Counted from the stretch's first letter, positions 36,168 through 44,826 are shown. The stretch is 64,000 bases of DNA from Ruminococcus flavefaciens (GCA_002371825.1 DFHF01000038.1:1-64000), one strand, 5' to 3'. A program made the numbers and translations. The notes: generated by a model not told the origin, from the letters alone.

Positions 36168-37288
36168 TGAAAATCGGTTTTATTGGCTACGGAAAAATGG
36201 GAAGGGATATTTTCCGCCTGTTTTTCGATAAACTCACAGAAGCAGAATACGTTATATACGATATCTGCGGAAACGAGGAACAGCATACAGAGGAGCTCCT
36301 GAAGGAACTCAATAAGGCTCTGAAGCGCAGAAAGCTCAGCCTCGGTGAGTATGAGGAGAAAAAACATATCTTCCGCTTTACAAATGACCTTAATGATTTT
36401 GCTGACTGCAATATGGTCATTGAGGCTATATACGAGGATATGGCTGCAAAGAAGGATATCTTTGCAAAGCTTGAGGCCATAGTATCTCCTATGTGTCTGC
36501 TCCTGACCAATACATCATCCCTGGATATTGCTGAGATATTCAGCGATATGAAGATAAAGGACCGCTGCTACGGTCTTCATTTCTTCTACCCCGTAAAGCT
36601 GACAGGATTCGTTGAAATGAACATCCTCCCTGAGACTTCTGGACTCTACATAACAGGCGTAACACCATTGATATTCAGTCTCGACAAGAGACCTATAACA
36701 TTTACCGGCAATTACCACATATACCTCAATCAGATACTGGCCTGCATGGTTTCCCATGCAATAAAGCTCACTGAGGAGTACAATGTCTCTCCTGCTGAGC
36801 TGAATAAGGCTGTTGAGGGCATATTCTCAGTAGCCGGTCCCTTCGATGTACTCAACAGCGTGGGACTTGGCCTTATGGCCGGAAGCCCGGACAATTTCCG
36901 CATAGAGCGCAATAAGGCTCTGCTGGCATACGGCTGCGAGAAAATGAACGGCTGGCTCTCCGAAGGCTGTCCTAAGGAGACCGGAGCTTTCCTTGAATTT
37001 GCCGGGGAAAAGCTTCCTGATACAGGAAATAATGCTGATAATGCCAAGCTCTCCATGATAGCACTCATACTCAATGAGACTGTGAATGCTATGGAGGACA
37101 GCGGTATCAAGAGCGTTCTCTGCGACGCTATACAGGATACTCTCGGACTTGAAAAAACACAGGCAGAGTATTACAGCGAATTCGGCGCAGAGGCAATTTT
37201 TGCAGAGCTTGATCGTCTGCATGAAAAATACGGTTACGGTTCCTACGAACACAGAGAAAAAAATATTTGGGACCGTTATTTCAGCTGA
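36167..37288 (+). CDS. 3-hydroxyacyl-CoA dehydrogenase family protein
   Basis: 373 residues. The N-terminal Rossmann domain starts MKIGFIGYGKMGRDIF (GxGxxG for NAD). NTSSLDI (Ser), LHFFYPVKLTGFVEMN (His and Glu of the catalytic dyad) and YLNQILACM (Asn) match the residues of 3-hydroxyacyl-CoA dehydrogenases; the usual HFFNP reads HFFYP. GIFSVAGPFDVLNSVGLGL belongs to the C-terminal helical domain. It could reduce a beta-keto thioester, replacing a FabG-type ketoreductase, which the cluster lacks, or oxidise a beta-hydroxy one. It is longer than the usual 280-310 residues because of an added C-terminal helical region. Confidence 0.9.
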   Translation: MKIGFIGYGKMGRDIFRLFFDKLTEAEYVIYDICGNEEQHTEELLKELNKALKRRKLSLGEYEEKKHIFRFTNDLNDFADCNMVIEAIYEDMAAKKDIFAKLEAIVSPMCLLLTNTSSLDIAEIFSDMKIKDRCYGLHFFYPVKLTGFVEMNILPETSGLYITGVTPLIFSLDKRPITFTGNYHIYLNQILACMVSHAIKLTEEYNVSPAELNKAVEGIFSVAGPFDVLNSVGLGLMAGSPDNFRIERNKALLAYGCEKMNGWLSEGCPKETGAFLEFAGEKLPDTGNNADNAKLSMIALILNETVNAMEDSGIKSVLCDAIQDTLGLEKTQAEYYSEFGAEAIFAELDRLHEKYGYGSYEHREKNIWDRYFS

Positions 37289-37323
37289 GCAAAGGGGAAA
37301 ATATCTTATAAAGAGGTTTGTAA

Positions 37324-38532
37324 ATGAAAAAAGTTGTTATCACAGGTATCGGAGCAGTTACCTCCATAGGCAACACAGCTCCGGAATACTGGGAGAATCT
37401 GACCGCCGGAAAATGCGGTATGCGTACCATAACAAGAATACCGCTTGACGGACACGATTCTACTGTTGCTGCTGAGGTCGATGACTCCTTTGAGGCCGAG
37501 GCTTCAAAGTACTGGAAAAAGCGTCAGCTGAATGCAGCGACAACTACTACACGAATGGGACTTGCTTCCGCAGGTGAGGCTATTGCTGACTGCGGGATAG
37601 ATACCGAAAGCTATAACGGCAGCAAAGTCGGCGTTATCTACGGTGTCATCGATAACTCCTATGAGGACTATGAACTCGAAAAGCCCCTTAATATCACTTT
37701 AAAGAAAATGCCGAACGAGCTCCCTGCCCTTGTATCCATAAGATACGGATTCACAGGCCCTGCCTTCAATGTGAGCACAGCCTGCGCTTCATCAGCTTAT
37801 GCTATCGCACTGGGCAAGCAGTTCATTGAATCCGGTCTCTGCGATATGGTAGTTGCCGGAGGCATATCAAATACAGTTACTCATCTTGTCGTAAGCGGCT
37901 TCAATCAGCTCCTTGCAATGTCAGTAAATCCTGACCCGGAGACTGCCGCAAGACCTTTCACAAAAGATCGTGACGGCTTCATCATGGGCGAGGGCGGCGG
38001 TACAGTCATCCTTGAATCCGAGGAGTCTGCAAAGGCAAGAGGAGCTAAGATATACTGTGAGCTGGCCGGCGCATCAATGTGCGGAGAAGCTCATAACCTT
38101 ACTGCCCCCAAGACCAACGGTGTCGGCATGGCAGAGTCCATGAGACTTGCCCTGGACAACGCAGGCATCTCCCCTGACGCTGTTGACTACATAAATGCAC
38201 ACGGTACTTCCACAGGCCTCAATGACCTCTATGAGACAATGGCTATAAAGGAAGTATTCGGACAGAGAGCATATGATATCCCTGTTTCTTCTGTAAAGGC
38301 TTCCATCGGCCACACTCTCGGCGCCGGCGGAGCACTTGAGGCTATCGCTTGCATAAAAGCTATAAACACAGGCATAGTGCCTCCCACTATACACTACGAC
38401 GTGCCCGACCCTGAGCTGGATCTGAATTATGTTCCGAACAAGGCTCAGGAACATACTGTAAATACTGCGATCTCAAATTCATTCGGCTTCGGCGGACATA
38501 ACTCCACACTGGTGTTCCGCAGATATGAATGA
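37324..38532 (+). CDS. Beta-ketoacyl-ACP synthase (FabF/KAS II-like)
   Basis: 402 residues, normal for KAS II. The catalytic triad is intact: Cys154 in VSTACASSA, His293 in NAHGTSTGLND and His330 in SIGHTLGAGG. GFGGHNSTLVF ends the fold. With a live Cys this is a condensing enzyme, not a decarboxylating KS0 or chain-length factor. No second KS subunit is present, so it probably works as a homodimer and may act repeatedly. AGAGG precedes the ATG, 35 bases after the dehydrogenase gene. Confidence 0.95.
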   Translation: MKKVVITGIGAVTSIGNTAPEYWENLTAGKCGMRTITRIPLDGHDSTVAAEVDDSFEAEASKYWKKRQLNAATTTTRMGLASAGEAIADCGIDTESYNGSKVGVIYGVIDNSYEDYELEKPLNITLKKMPNELPALVSIRYGFTGPAFNVSTACASSAYAIALGKQFIESGLCDMVVAGGISNTVTHLVVSGFNQLLAMSVNPDPETAARPFTKDRDGFIMGEGGGTVILESEESAKARGAKIYCELAGASMCGEAHNLTAPKTNGVGMAESMRLALDNAGISPDAVDYINAHGTSTGLNDLYETMAIKEVFGQRAYDIPVSSVKASIGHTLGAGGALEAIACIKAINTGIVPPTIHYDVPDPELDLNYVPNKAQEHTVNTAISNSFGFGGHNSTLVFRRYE

Positions 38533-38551
38533 CAGGAAAGGAAACTGAAAA

Positions 38552-38908
38552 ATGCCTATCGCACAGATGAAGACAAATTTCAAATTCGGAAAACCGGAAG
38601 ATAAGACCCTGTTTCTCAATGAAGCTGCAAAGGAGCTTTCCGATATACTCAAAAAGCCTCTTCCTGCAATAATGGTAATGCTGGACGACTGCTCCATGTA
38701 TATGAACAATTCCGAGGATACTGTTTTCTTTGCTGAATTCAGATATATCCTCCCACAGGAGTATTCCCAGGACAAAACCGGATTTTTAAAGGAGCTGGCT
38801 GACAGGATGCTGGCTCTTATACAGAAGCACACGCACGTTGACCCCTACCGCATCTATATGCAGTTCACGGAAATGACCCGTGAAGGCGCATGGCGGTATA
38901 CAGGCTGA
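38552..38908 (+). CDS. MIF-like tautomerase family protein
   Basis: 118 residues. The start MPIAQMKTNF puts Pro next to Met, so Pro would become the N-terminal base after Met removal, as in macrophage migration inhibitory factor and other tautomerases. KPLPAIMVMLDD, the VFFAEFRYI strand and the C-terminal DPYRIYMQFTEMTREGAW fit the MIF two-repeat fold. Keto-enol or double-bond isomerisation of a polyketide-like chain is a reasonable guess. AAAGGAA precedes the ATG. Confidence 0.85.
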   Translation: MPIAQMKTNFKFGKPEDKTLFLNEAAKELSDILKKPLPAIMVMLDDCSMYMNNSEDTVFFAEFRYILPQEYSQDKTGFLKELADRMLALIQKHTHVDPYRIYMQFTEMTREGAWRYTG

Positions 38909-38937
38909 GAAAGCCACAGAAAGGAACGATCATAATT

Positions 38938-40059
38938 ATGAAATGGGCAATAAGAGACCTTCTTAACCCCGTAGTAACACGCTCTCTCCTATACGGAAGC
39001 GATCCATTCGATATAGAGTACATACTGAAAAAAGTTGACGCTATCAAGGCCATGAGCGGAAAGAAAATCCAGGCCGTATGGCTGGGTGAGTGGGATGAAA
39101 AGATCAGCCACTACACAGAGCTTCTCGAAAAGGCAAAGGCTGCCGGAAACAATATCTCCGCAAGAGAATATGCGAAGATGATTACTCAGTGCCACTATGC
39201 CTGCTTTATGATAAATATCGAGGATCTCGACCATAAAAGAGAGATCTACCACCGCCTTGTGGAGAGCTACAAGCAGTACATAAAGCTTTGCAGCAACAAG
39301 GTTGAATACATCGAGATAGATACTGAATTCGGCAAAATACCTGCATATATCCACTATCCGGATTCCGGCAGGAAAGCAAGCTATCCTGTAGCTCTGACTT
39401 ATTCAGGCATCGGAAGCTGCAAGGAAGAGCTTGAAATGCTGGCTGCTCCTCTCAATGAGAGAGGCATCGCTGTTATCACTCCTGATATGCCCGGAGCAGG
39501 TGCCGCTATAATCGACAATAACATCAAGTGCGGAGGCCCTCAGATAGAGGCTGCATTCCAGGCAATATACAAGTTCGTTGAGGAGCACTCAAAGCTTGAC
39601 CAGAACAGAATGGCAAACTTCGGACTCTGTATGGGCGGCGGATATGCATTCCGTGCAACTGTAAAGAACAAGAATGTAAAGTGCTGCGTAAGCCTCTTCC
39701 CACTGCTTATGAACTTTGCTGACCAGGGCTCTATCCCTGTATGGATGAAGAAGGGCAAGTGGAGCAGCTATCAGTACGATGATAACTACCTTGAGGGAAT
39801 GGCTGTACTTGAGGAAGGCACCCACAATGCTGATTTCCTCATGGCTTACAGCGACGACGACAACTGGATGTCTCCTGAGGCTACCCAGAAGCTCTGGGAC
39901 AAGGCTCTCGGATACAAGGAGAAGATATACATCTCAGACAAACCCGCATATGTATCAGAGGAAACTATCATGCACGCTATGCCCGTAGGTGAACAGTATC
40001 ACTGGGTACAGCATGAGGCCGCTGACTTCATAGCATCAAGAATTGGCGGAGGTAAGTGA
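38938..40059 (+). CDS. Alpha/beta hydrolase with Cys nucleophile (dienelactone hydrolase / FrsA-like)
   Basis: 373 residues from the ATG at 38938, after AAAGGA; the earlier frame from 38890 overlaps the previous gene. An N-terminal helical cap of about 120 residues precedes the hydrolase core. The nucleophile elbow reads FGLCMGGG with Cys231 instead of Ser, as in dienelactone hydrolases. A late Asp in YSDDDNW and a His in YHWVQHEA (355 or 359) could complete the triad. The cap-plus-core layout resembles FrsA and the C-C bond hydrolases that shorten fungal polyketides, a resemblance that is only suggestive. Confidence 0.85.
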   Translation: MKWAIRDLLNPVVTRSLLYGSDPFDIEYILKKVDAIKAMSGKKIQAVWLGEWDEKISHYTELLEKAKAAGNNISAREYAKMITQCHYACFMINIEDLDHKREIYHRLVESYKQYIKLCSNKVEYIEIDTEFGKIPAYIHYPDSGRKASYPVALTYSGIGSCKEELEMLAAPLNERGIAVITPDMPGAGAAIIDNNIKCGGPQIEAAFQAIYKFVEEHSKLDQNRMANFGLCMGGGYAFRATVKNKNVKCCVSLFPLLMNFADQGSIPVWMKKGKWSSYQYDDNYLEGMAVLEEGTHNADFLMAYSDDDNWMSPEATQKLWDKALGYKEKIYISDKPAYVSEETIMHAMPVGEQYHWVQHEAADFIASRIGGGK

Positions 40060-40060
40060 T

Positions 40061-41620
40061 ATGTCAGAGAATTTTTTCAGCTATTACAGCAAATACGCTC
40101 AGGAAACACCTGAAAAGGTGCTTCTCCGCATAGATGACAACGAGCTCACATACAGCGCTTTTATGGAAAAGACAGCTGTTCTCGGCTCTGCAATGAAGAA
40201 GTCCGGCATAGGAGCTGACGATAAGGTCGGCATTTGTATGCCCAACAGCATAGAGTGGTTCCTCGTATTCTGGTCAGCAGTCAGAATAGGCGCTCAGCCT
40301 GTCCCCATGGACCCCCAGAGCGGCTCTATGGAGCTTTCAAGGCTCATACCTGCTACAACATCAAAGATAATGTTCATAACAGAAAAGTACCGCAATAACA
40401 ACATCATTAATGCGGTGCATGACCTGGTACCTGAGAAGCTCTCTATGGATAAGGTCATCTGCTTTGCTGATGAGGCAGTTATCCCTTCTGAGGACTGCTA
40501 TATCTCAGCAGAGAAATTCATGGAGACATACGGCGAGAAGGAATGCGAGATCTTCCAGCCTGAATACCTCCACACAATGTCACTGGCCTGCACATCAGGC
40601 AGCACAGGCACTCCCAAGATACTCTCAGTTCCCTCCGGCGGATTCCTCTCCACACAGAAGGATATGGGAGATTATCTCGAATTTACATCTGATGATGTTA
40701 TGATGCTGGGAATGACACTCTATCACCAGGGCGGCTTCGGAATGGGCCAGCAGATGGCTCTCAAGGGCGGCACCATGATGTATCAGCCCCAGTTCAATCC
40801 TATATCATTCCTTGAAACTGTACAGAAGTACAAGGTAAATATAATCCAGCTCACTTCAACTCTTGCAAAGGTCCTGCTTTCAACTCCCGACTTTGATAAA
40901 TATGACCTTTCAAGCGTTCGTATCTGTTATTTTGCAGGAGAAGTCCTCCCCAAGGAGATAGCTGATACCTTCGTTGAGAAGCTTGGCATCAGAGTCGTAA
41001 ATATCATCGGCTCCTCTGAGACCTGCACCATGGTCGTATGGGACTCTGCTACCGATGCAGGAACAGACCCCAGCGACTTCCGCAAGCTCTATTTCACCGA
41101 TTACCGTGTTATCGATGAAAAGCACAACGACGTTGCTGAGGGAGAAGTGGGAGAGCTCTGTGTTTATACAGACGGTGTTATCCTCAATTACTTCGGCAAT
41201 CCTGAGCTTTCAGCTGAGAAGATACTCACTGACGACCAGGGCCGCCGCTGGTTCTGTACAGGCGACCTGGTAAACAAGCTTCCAAACGGCATCGTCCGCT
41301 TTGCCGGAAGAAGCAAGCGTATCATCAAGCGAGGCGGAAATCTGGTTCACGCAGAGGAGGTAGAAGCCTGCCTGCTCACACATCCCAAGATAGCTGCCGC
41401 TGCTGTTACTGACGAACCACATCCCGTTATCGGCCAGCAGATAGTTGCATACATCCAGCCCAAGGGCGATGAAAAAATAACAAGAGGCGAACTTGCCCGC
41501 TATTTCGACGGAAAGCTCTCAGCCTACAAGGTGCCTGACAAGGTTGTCCTCGTTGAGGAGATACCAAAGGATATCGGCAAGATACAGTTCAAATACCTGA
41601 GAAAAAAGGAGTATAAATAA
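40061..41620 (+). CDS. Acyl-AMP ligase (acyl-CoA/acyl-ACP synthetase family)
   Basis: 519 residues from the ATG at 40061, nine bases after GGAGG. Adenylation motifs in order: TSGSTGTPKI (P-loop), YFAGEVLPKEI, IGSSETC, CTGDLV, KRGGNLVHAEEVE and the C-terminal IPKDIGKIQFKYL with the catalytic Lys. The enzyme would activate a carboxylic acid as acyl-AMP and pass it to a thiol. Its stop overlaps the start of the second carrier-protein gene (TAATG), so that carrier is the likely acceptor, loading a starter unit. The substrate acid cannot be told from sequence. Confidence 0.92.
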   Translation: MSENFFSYYSKYAQETPEKVLLRIDDNELTYSAFMEKTAVLGSAMKKSGIGADDKVGICMPNSIEWFLVFWSAVRIGAQPVPMDPQSGSMELSRLIPATTSKIMFITEKYRNNNIINAVHDLVPEKLSMDKVICFADEAVIPSEDCYISAEKFMETYGEKECEIFQPEYLHTMSLACTSGSTGTPKILSVPSGGFLSTQKDMGDYLEFTSDDVMMLGMTLYHQGGFGMGQQMALKGGTMMYQPQFNPISFLETVQKYKVNIIQLTSTLAKVLLSTPDFDKYDLSSVRICYFAGEVLPKEIADTFVEKLGIRVVNIIGSSETCTMVVWDSATDAGTDPSDFRKLYFTDYRVIDEKHNDVAEGEVGELCVYTDGVILNYFGNPELSAEKILTDDQGRRWFCTGDLVNKLPNGIVRFAGRSKRIIKRGGNLVHAEEVEACLLTHPKIAAAAVTDEPHPVIGQQIVAYIQPKGDEKITRGELARYFDGKLSAYKVPDKVVLVEEIPKDIGKIQFKYLRKKEYK

Positions 41621-41871
41621 TGAACAACCTTAACTTTGAAGAATTCAAGCAGTCTATCTCCGATTATGTCGGAGTAGACCCTTCCGAGATAACAAGAGAT
41701 ACAGACGTTTACGATGACCTCTACCTTGATTCACTGGGACTTTTCGGTCTCGGCTCTGAGATAACAGAGACCTACAAGCTGAATGTTCCCCTTTCACTGG
41801 TTGCATCTATCAGCAAGGTCGGCGAGATATTCGACCTGCTCAACGAAAAGGGCACACCTGTTGAGGAATAA
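41620..41871 (+). CDS. Acyl carrier protein 2
   Basis: 83 residues. The attachment site is YLDSLGLFGLG with Ser38. It is distinct from carrier protein 1 in length and sequence. Its start shares one base with the stop of the acyl-AMP ligase, and the type II thioesterase starts one base after its stop, giving a ligase-carrier-thioesterase subset. Such a pairing fits a dedicated starter-loading carrier. Confidence 0.93.
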   Translation: MNNLNFEEFKQSISDYVGVDPSEITRDTDVYDDLYLDSLGLFGLGSEITETYKLNVPLSLVASISKVGEIFDLLNEKGTPVEE

Positions 41872-41872
41872 T

Positions 41873-42571
41873 ATGGTCCTTATATTTCTTTCTCACGCAG
41901 GAGGCTCTGCAAAGAGCTACAGCGCCTTCAAGCGCTTCCTGCCAAAGGATCTTAACGTTGTACCTATGGAGCTCTCAGGGCGCTTCACACGCTCCTCAGA
42001 GCCAATGCTGACCGATATCCCATCCTGTGCCGCTGACCTGCTCGAAAAGCACTCAGAGCTCTTCAAAGACGGTGAGTATGCAGTCTTCGGACACAGCATG
42101 GGAACACTCATGGCCTCTGAGCTGGTCCGCCAGGCAAAAGAAAAGGGACTGGGCTCCCCGGCTCATGTATTCCTCTCCGGCAGATGTGCACCGGATGAGC
42201 CGGTAGACTGCTTCCCCGGCTCAGATAATGCTTCTGATGAAAAGATACTGGAGTTCTTCTCCGCAAACGGCCTTTCAGGAAGCGCTCCCATTGCTGATGA
42301 GGAGCTTACCCGCACCCTCAACAGGATACTGTGCACAGATGTGAGAATGGCCGACAGCTTTAAAATGCCTGCCGCAGCCCTGGATTTCGGCTGTGATATC
42401 ACTGTTTTCTACGGAACTGAGGATATGCTGCTAACAGGTATCGATATGAACGGCTGGAGCAGATTTACTTCCGGTAAGTGTGAGACCGTTCCCATGAGCG
42501 GCGGTCACTTCTTCTTCAGACAGCATAGGGAAGAGATCTGCAGGATAATCACTGAAAAGCTTGGTATATAA
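41873..42571 (+). CDS. Type II thioesterase (alpha/beta hydrolase)
   Basis: 232 residues from the ATG at 41873. LIFLSHAGGSAKSY is the PFxGG-type start, VFGHSMGTLMA has nucleophile Ser75, FLSGRCAPD follows, FYGTEDMLL has the acidic residue and SGGHFFFRQH the His. These are the signatures of editing thioesterases in polyketide and nonribosomal peptide clusters. It probably clears misacylated carriers. The frame upstream of 41873 overlaps carrier protein 2 and is not coding. Last gene of the operon. Confidence 0.93.
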   Translation: MVLIFLSHAGGSAKSYSAFKRFLPKDLNVVPMELSGRFTRSSEPMLTDIPSCAADLLEKHSELFKDGEYAVFGHSMGTLMASELVRQAKEKGLGSPAHVFLSGRCAPDEPVDCFPGSDNASDEKILEFFSANGLSGSAPIADEELTRTLNRILCTDVRMADSFKMPAAALDFGCDITVFYGTEDMLLTGIDMNGWSRFTSGKCETVPMSGGHFFFRQHREEICRIITEKLGI

Positions 42572-42575
42572 AGAT

Positions 42576-42600
42576 AAGGGAGACCACAAAGGCCTCCCTT
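42576..42600 (+). terminator. Likely terminator of the biosynthetic operon
   Basis: AAGGGAG and CTCCCTT form a 7-bp stem just after the last stop; the following AGTTTAT is only weakly T-rich. Confidence 0.6.
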
Positions 42601-42640
42601 AGTTTATCAATAAAGTCAGAAATAGTATAAATAATTGAAC

Positions 42641-42712
42641 GGACGGCGAATCGCCGTCCCTACAATTTGACTATTTTTCGTTTGTCTGTGTAGGGGCGGC
42701 CAATGGCCGCCC
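42641..42712. repeat. Pair of intergenic palindromes (REP/BIME-like)
   Basis: Two dyads with 9-bp perfect arms and one-base centres, GGACGGCGA/TCGCCGTCC (42641-42659) and GGGCGGCCA/TGGCCGCCC (42694-42712), are joined so that their CCCTACA and TGTAGGGG edges face each other. A related CCGTCCCTACA half-element is at 176-186. Confidence 0.75.
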
Positions 42713-42741
42713 GGATAAAAATATGTTTATGACATAAAAAG

Positions 42742-42768
42742 GGGAGGCCCATGAGGCCTCCCATTTTT
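42742..42768. terminator. Bidirectional terminator between the biosynthetic operon and the YidC fusion gene
   Basis: GGGAGGCC and GGCCTCCC form an 8-bp stem with a 5-base loop; ATTTTT follows on the plus side and an A run precedes it (T run on the minus strand). Confidence 0.88.
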
Positions 42769-42771
42769 ACA

Positions 42772-44805
42772 TTATTTCTTCTTTCCGCCAAGTGACTTAA
42801 CGATATACTTTCCGCAGAGCTGACGGCTCTTGCCCACGTTGAAAACGTGTTCATGGAAGGTCTTGTCGATAGTCTCACGGTACTGAGCCTTATTTGCCAG
42901 CATTTCAGCTATCATCTCGTTTACGGAACCGATATTTTCAGGCTCCACCTCACGTCCGATAACGCTTCTGAGGGTGATATTGATAGGCTTGGTCTTTATC
43001 TTCTGCCACTCAGTATTCATGACCTTCATGGGAGTATTGATAAAGAGCACCGGTCTCTTGGTAACGAAGGCGTACTCCCAGCTGATATCTGACCAGTCGG
43101 TGATAAGCACATCAGCCTCCATAACAGGATTGTTTGACGAGAAGTCAGTCTGTATCTCAATATTCGGGCTGTCTGCAAACTTCTCCTTCATCACCTCGAA
43201 CTTCTCAGCCTCATGGCGTACCTGCTGAGGATGAGGACGAACGATTATATCGTAATCTGTCTTTGAGAGTGCTTCAAGGAGGCCGTCAATACAGGAATCG
43301 ATGATATTATCAGGCTGCCATGAAGGAGCGATAAGTATCTTTGGCACCTTGTTTTCGGGGTGCTCTGTACTCTCGTACTTCTCTATCATCTCATCAAGGA
43401 GAGGATATCCTGTTTCAACCAGTCTCTTCTTAGGAGTTTTATAGAGCTCCTCAGAATCCCTGAGCTCGCTTACACAGTCCACTCCGACTGCAAATACTGT
43501 ATCATACCAGTCAAGAGCGCCCTTTCTGAGGGTAAGTGCTGTACTTCCCATGCCGTGGAAGGTATAGACGTACTCTACATCCTTTCTTACCCTTGAACGC
43601 TTCAGGTGATATTTTTCAAGGTCCGGAACAGTAGTTACGCACATATCACAGTCCAGCTTCATAAAAAGCGGGATGAGGTATTTGTCAGAAGCGATATAGT
43701 AAGGCTTTATCTGCTCTCTTGTATCCTTGAAGATAATATCGTCCGGGTCACTTGTAACGTAGTGGATATCTATATCTGAGTGTTCACAGATATAGTCTAT
43801 CATGCCTGAATAGTACTTATAGAATCCGCTCTGCTCTGAATAGAACATGAGCTGCATCTTTTCAACTGAGAAGAACTTCTTATAATCAGCCTTCTCACGC
43901 TCTCTGTACTGCTTATGCTCCTTTTCCTTTTCGATACGCTGAGCCTGCATCTTCTTCAGGTAGTCGTAATCGATGTACTTCTTAGGAGGCATACAGAGAT
44001 TGGTAAGGTACATCATCGGTATTGCGAAGAGGTTTCCGAATATCCAGTAAAGACCTACTCCTGTAGGTACAAGGAATGCAAAATATGTTGAGAATGCTAC
44101 CATGAATATTGTGGTGAGCACCTTGTTTGTATTTCCCTGAGCCATCTGAAGGATATTTATCTTGTTCTGTACCCAGCAGAGCAGCCATGCACTTACACCT
44201 GAGAAGAAAGGTATGAGCAGAAGTCTGTCCAGATGCTTGATGGAAGGGGTAAGGCTCAGGTCTATTCCCAGAAAATGAGTATCCAGCTCTTTTATATCCT
44301 TTATGATATTATCTCCGGCAACACCGCTTCCCGGCAGTATACCGTCCTTTATCTGACGGATTATCTCGTTCTGGTACACATTGTCCTCAGTCTTTGAGCT
44401 GCCGACAACATTTACGAGCCAGTCACGAAGATCATCGATAACGCTTGAATCTATCTGCAGTACATATGAGAGCGGACGGTAGATAACATATACCAGTCCA
44501 AGTACAAGCGGTATCTGTATGAGAAGAGGTACTGTACCAAGTATAGGGTGATACTTGTATCTCTTATAAAGGGCAAGCCTCTCATCGGCCAGCTTATCCT
44601 TATCGTCTATATATTTTATCTTGAGCGCGTTCTCCTCAGGCATGAGCCTTACCATGTTGATGGAATTCTTCTGTGTGAGAAGGCTCAGCGGGAAGAGAAG
44701 GAATTTGGTGAACAGTGTGAATACGATTATACTCAGGCCGTAATTATGGATGATATTGTAGATTATTCCCATGAACCAGCCAAGTATATTACCTAATACT
44801 GACAT
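42772..44805 (-). CDS. YidC/Oxa1 insertase fused to CDP-glycerol glycerophosphotransferase
   Basis: 677 residues. Residues 1-275 are a YidC/Oxa1 core: the N-terminal helix, NSINMVRLMPEENALK, LYKRYKYHPILGTVPLLIQIP (split motif), and the last helices around FAFLVPTGVGLYWIFGN. A charged linker (about 280-310, AQRIEKEKEHKQYREREKA) leads to residues 320-677, a TagB/TagF-type glycerophosphotransferase with FHGMGSTALTLRKG, IVRPHPQQV and DVLITDWSDISWEY, ending in KSLGGKKK. Known TagF-type enzymes add glycerol-phosphate from CDP-glycerol to lipid-linked polymers. Physical joining to an insertase is unusual; it may anchor or couple the transferase at the membrane. Third gene of a three-gene unit. Confidence 0.92.
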   Translation of the reverse strand: MSVLGNILGWFMGIIYNIIHNYGLSIIVFTLFTKFLLFPLSLLTQKNSINMVRLMPEENALKIKYIDDKDKLADERLALYKRYKYHPILGTVPLLIQIPLVLGLVYVIYRPLSYVLQIDSSVIDDLRDWLVNVVGSSKTEDNVYQNEIIRQIKDGILPGSGVAGDNIIKDIKELDTHFLGIDLSLTPSIKHLDRLLLIPFFSGVSAWLLCWVQNKINILQMAQGNTNKVLTTIFMVAFSTYFAFLVPTGVGLYWIFGNLFAIPMMYLTNLCMPPKKYIDYDYLKKMQAQRIEKEKEHKQYREREKADYKKFFSVEKMQLMFYSEQSGFYKYYSGMIDYICEHSDIDIHYVTSDPDDIIFKDTREQIKPYYIASDKYLIPLFMKLDCDMCVTTVPDLEKYHLKRSRVRKDVEYVYTFHGMGSTALTLRKGALDWYDTVFAVGVDCVSELRDSEELYKTPKKRLVETGYPLLDEMIEKYESTEHPENKVPKILIAPSWQPDNIIDSCIDGLLEALSKTDYDIIVRPHPQQVRHEAEKFEVMKEKFADSPNIEIQTDFSSNNPVMEADVLITDWSDISWEYAFVTKRPVLFINTPMKVMNTEWQKIKTKPINITLRSVIGREVEPENIGSVNEMIAEMLANKAQYRETIDKTFHEHVFNVGKSRQLCGKYIVKSLGGKKK

Positions 44806-44826
44806 ATATATGTGCTCCTGTAAAGA

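Noticed and set aside
33938..38532. HMG-CoA-synthase-type beta-branching cassette
   Set aside because: An ECH pair, a KS and an ACP are present, but there is no HMG-CoA synthase, and the KS keeps its active Cys instead of being a decarboxylating KS0.
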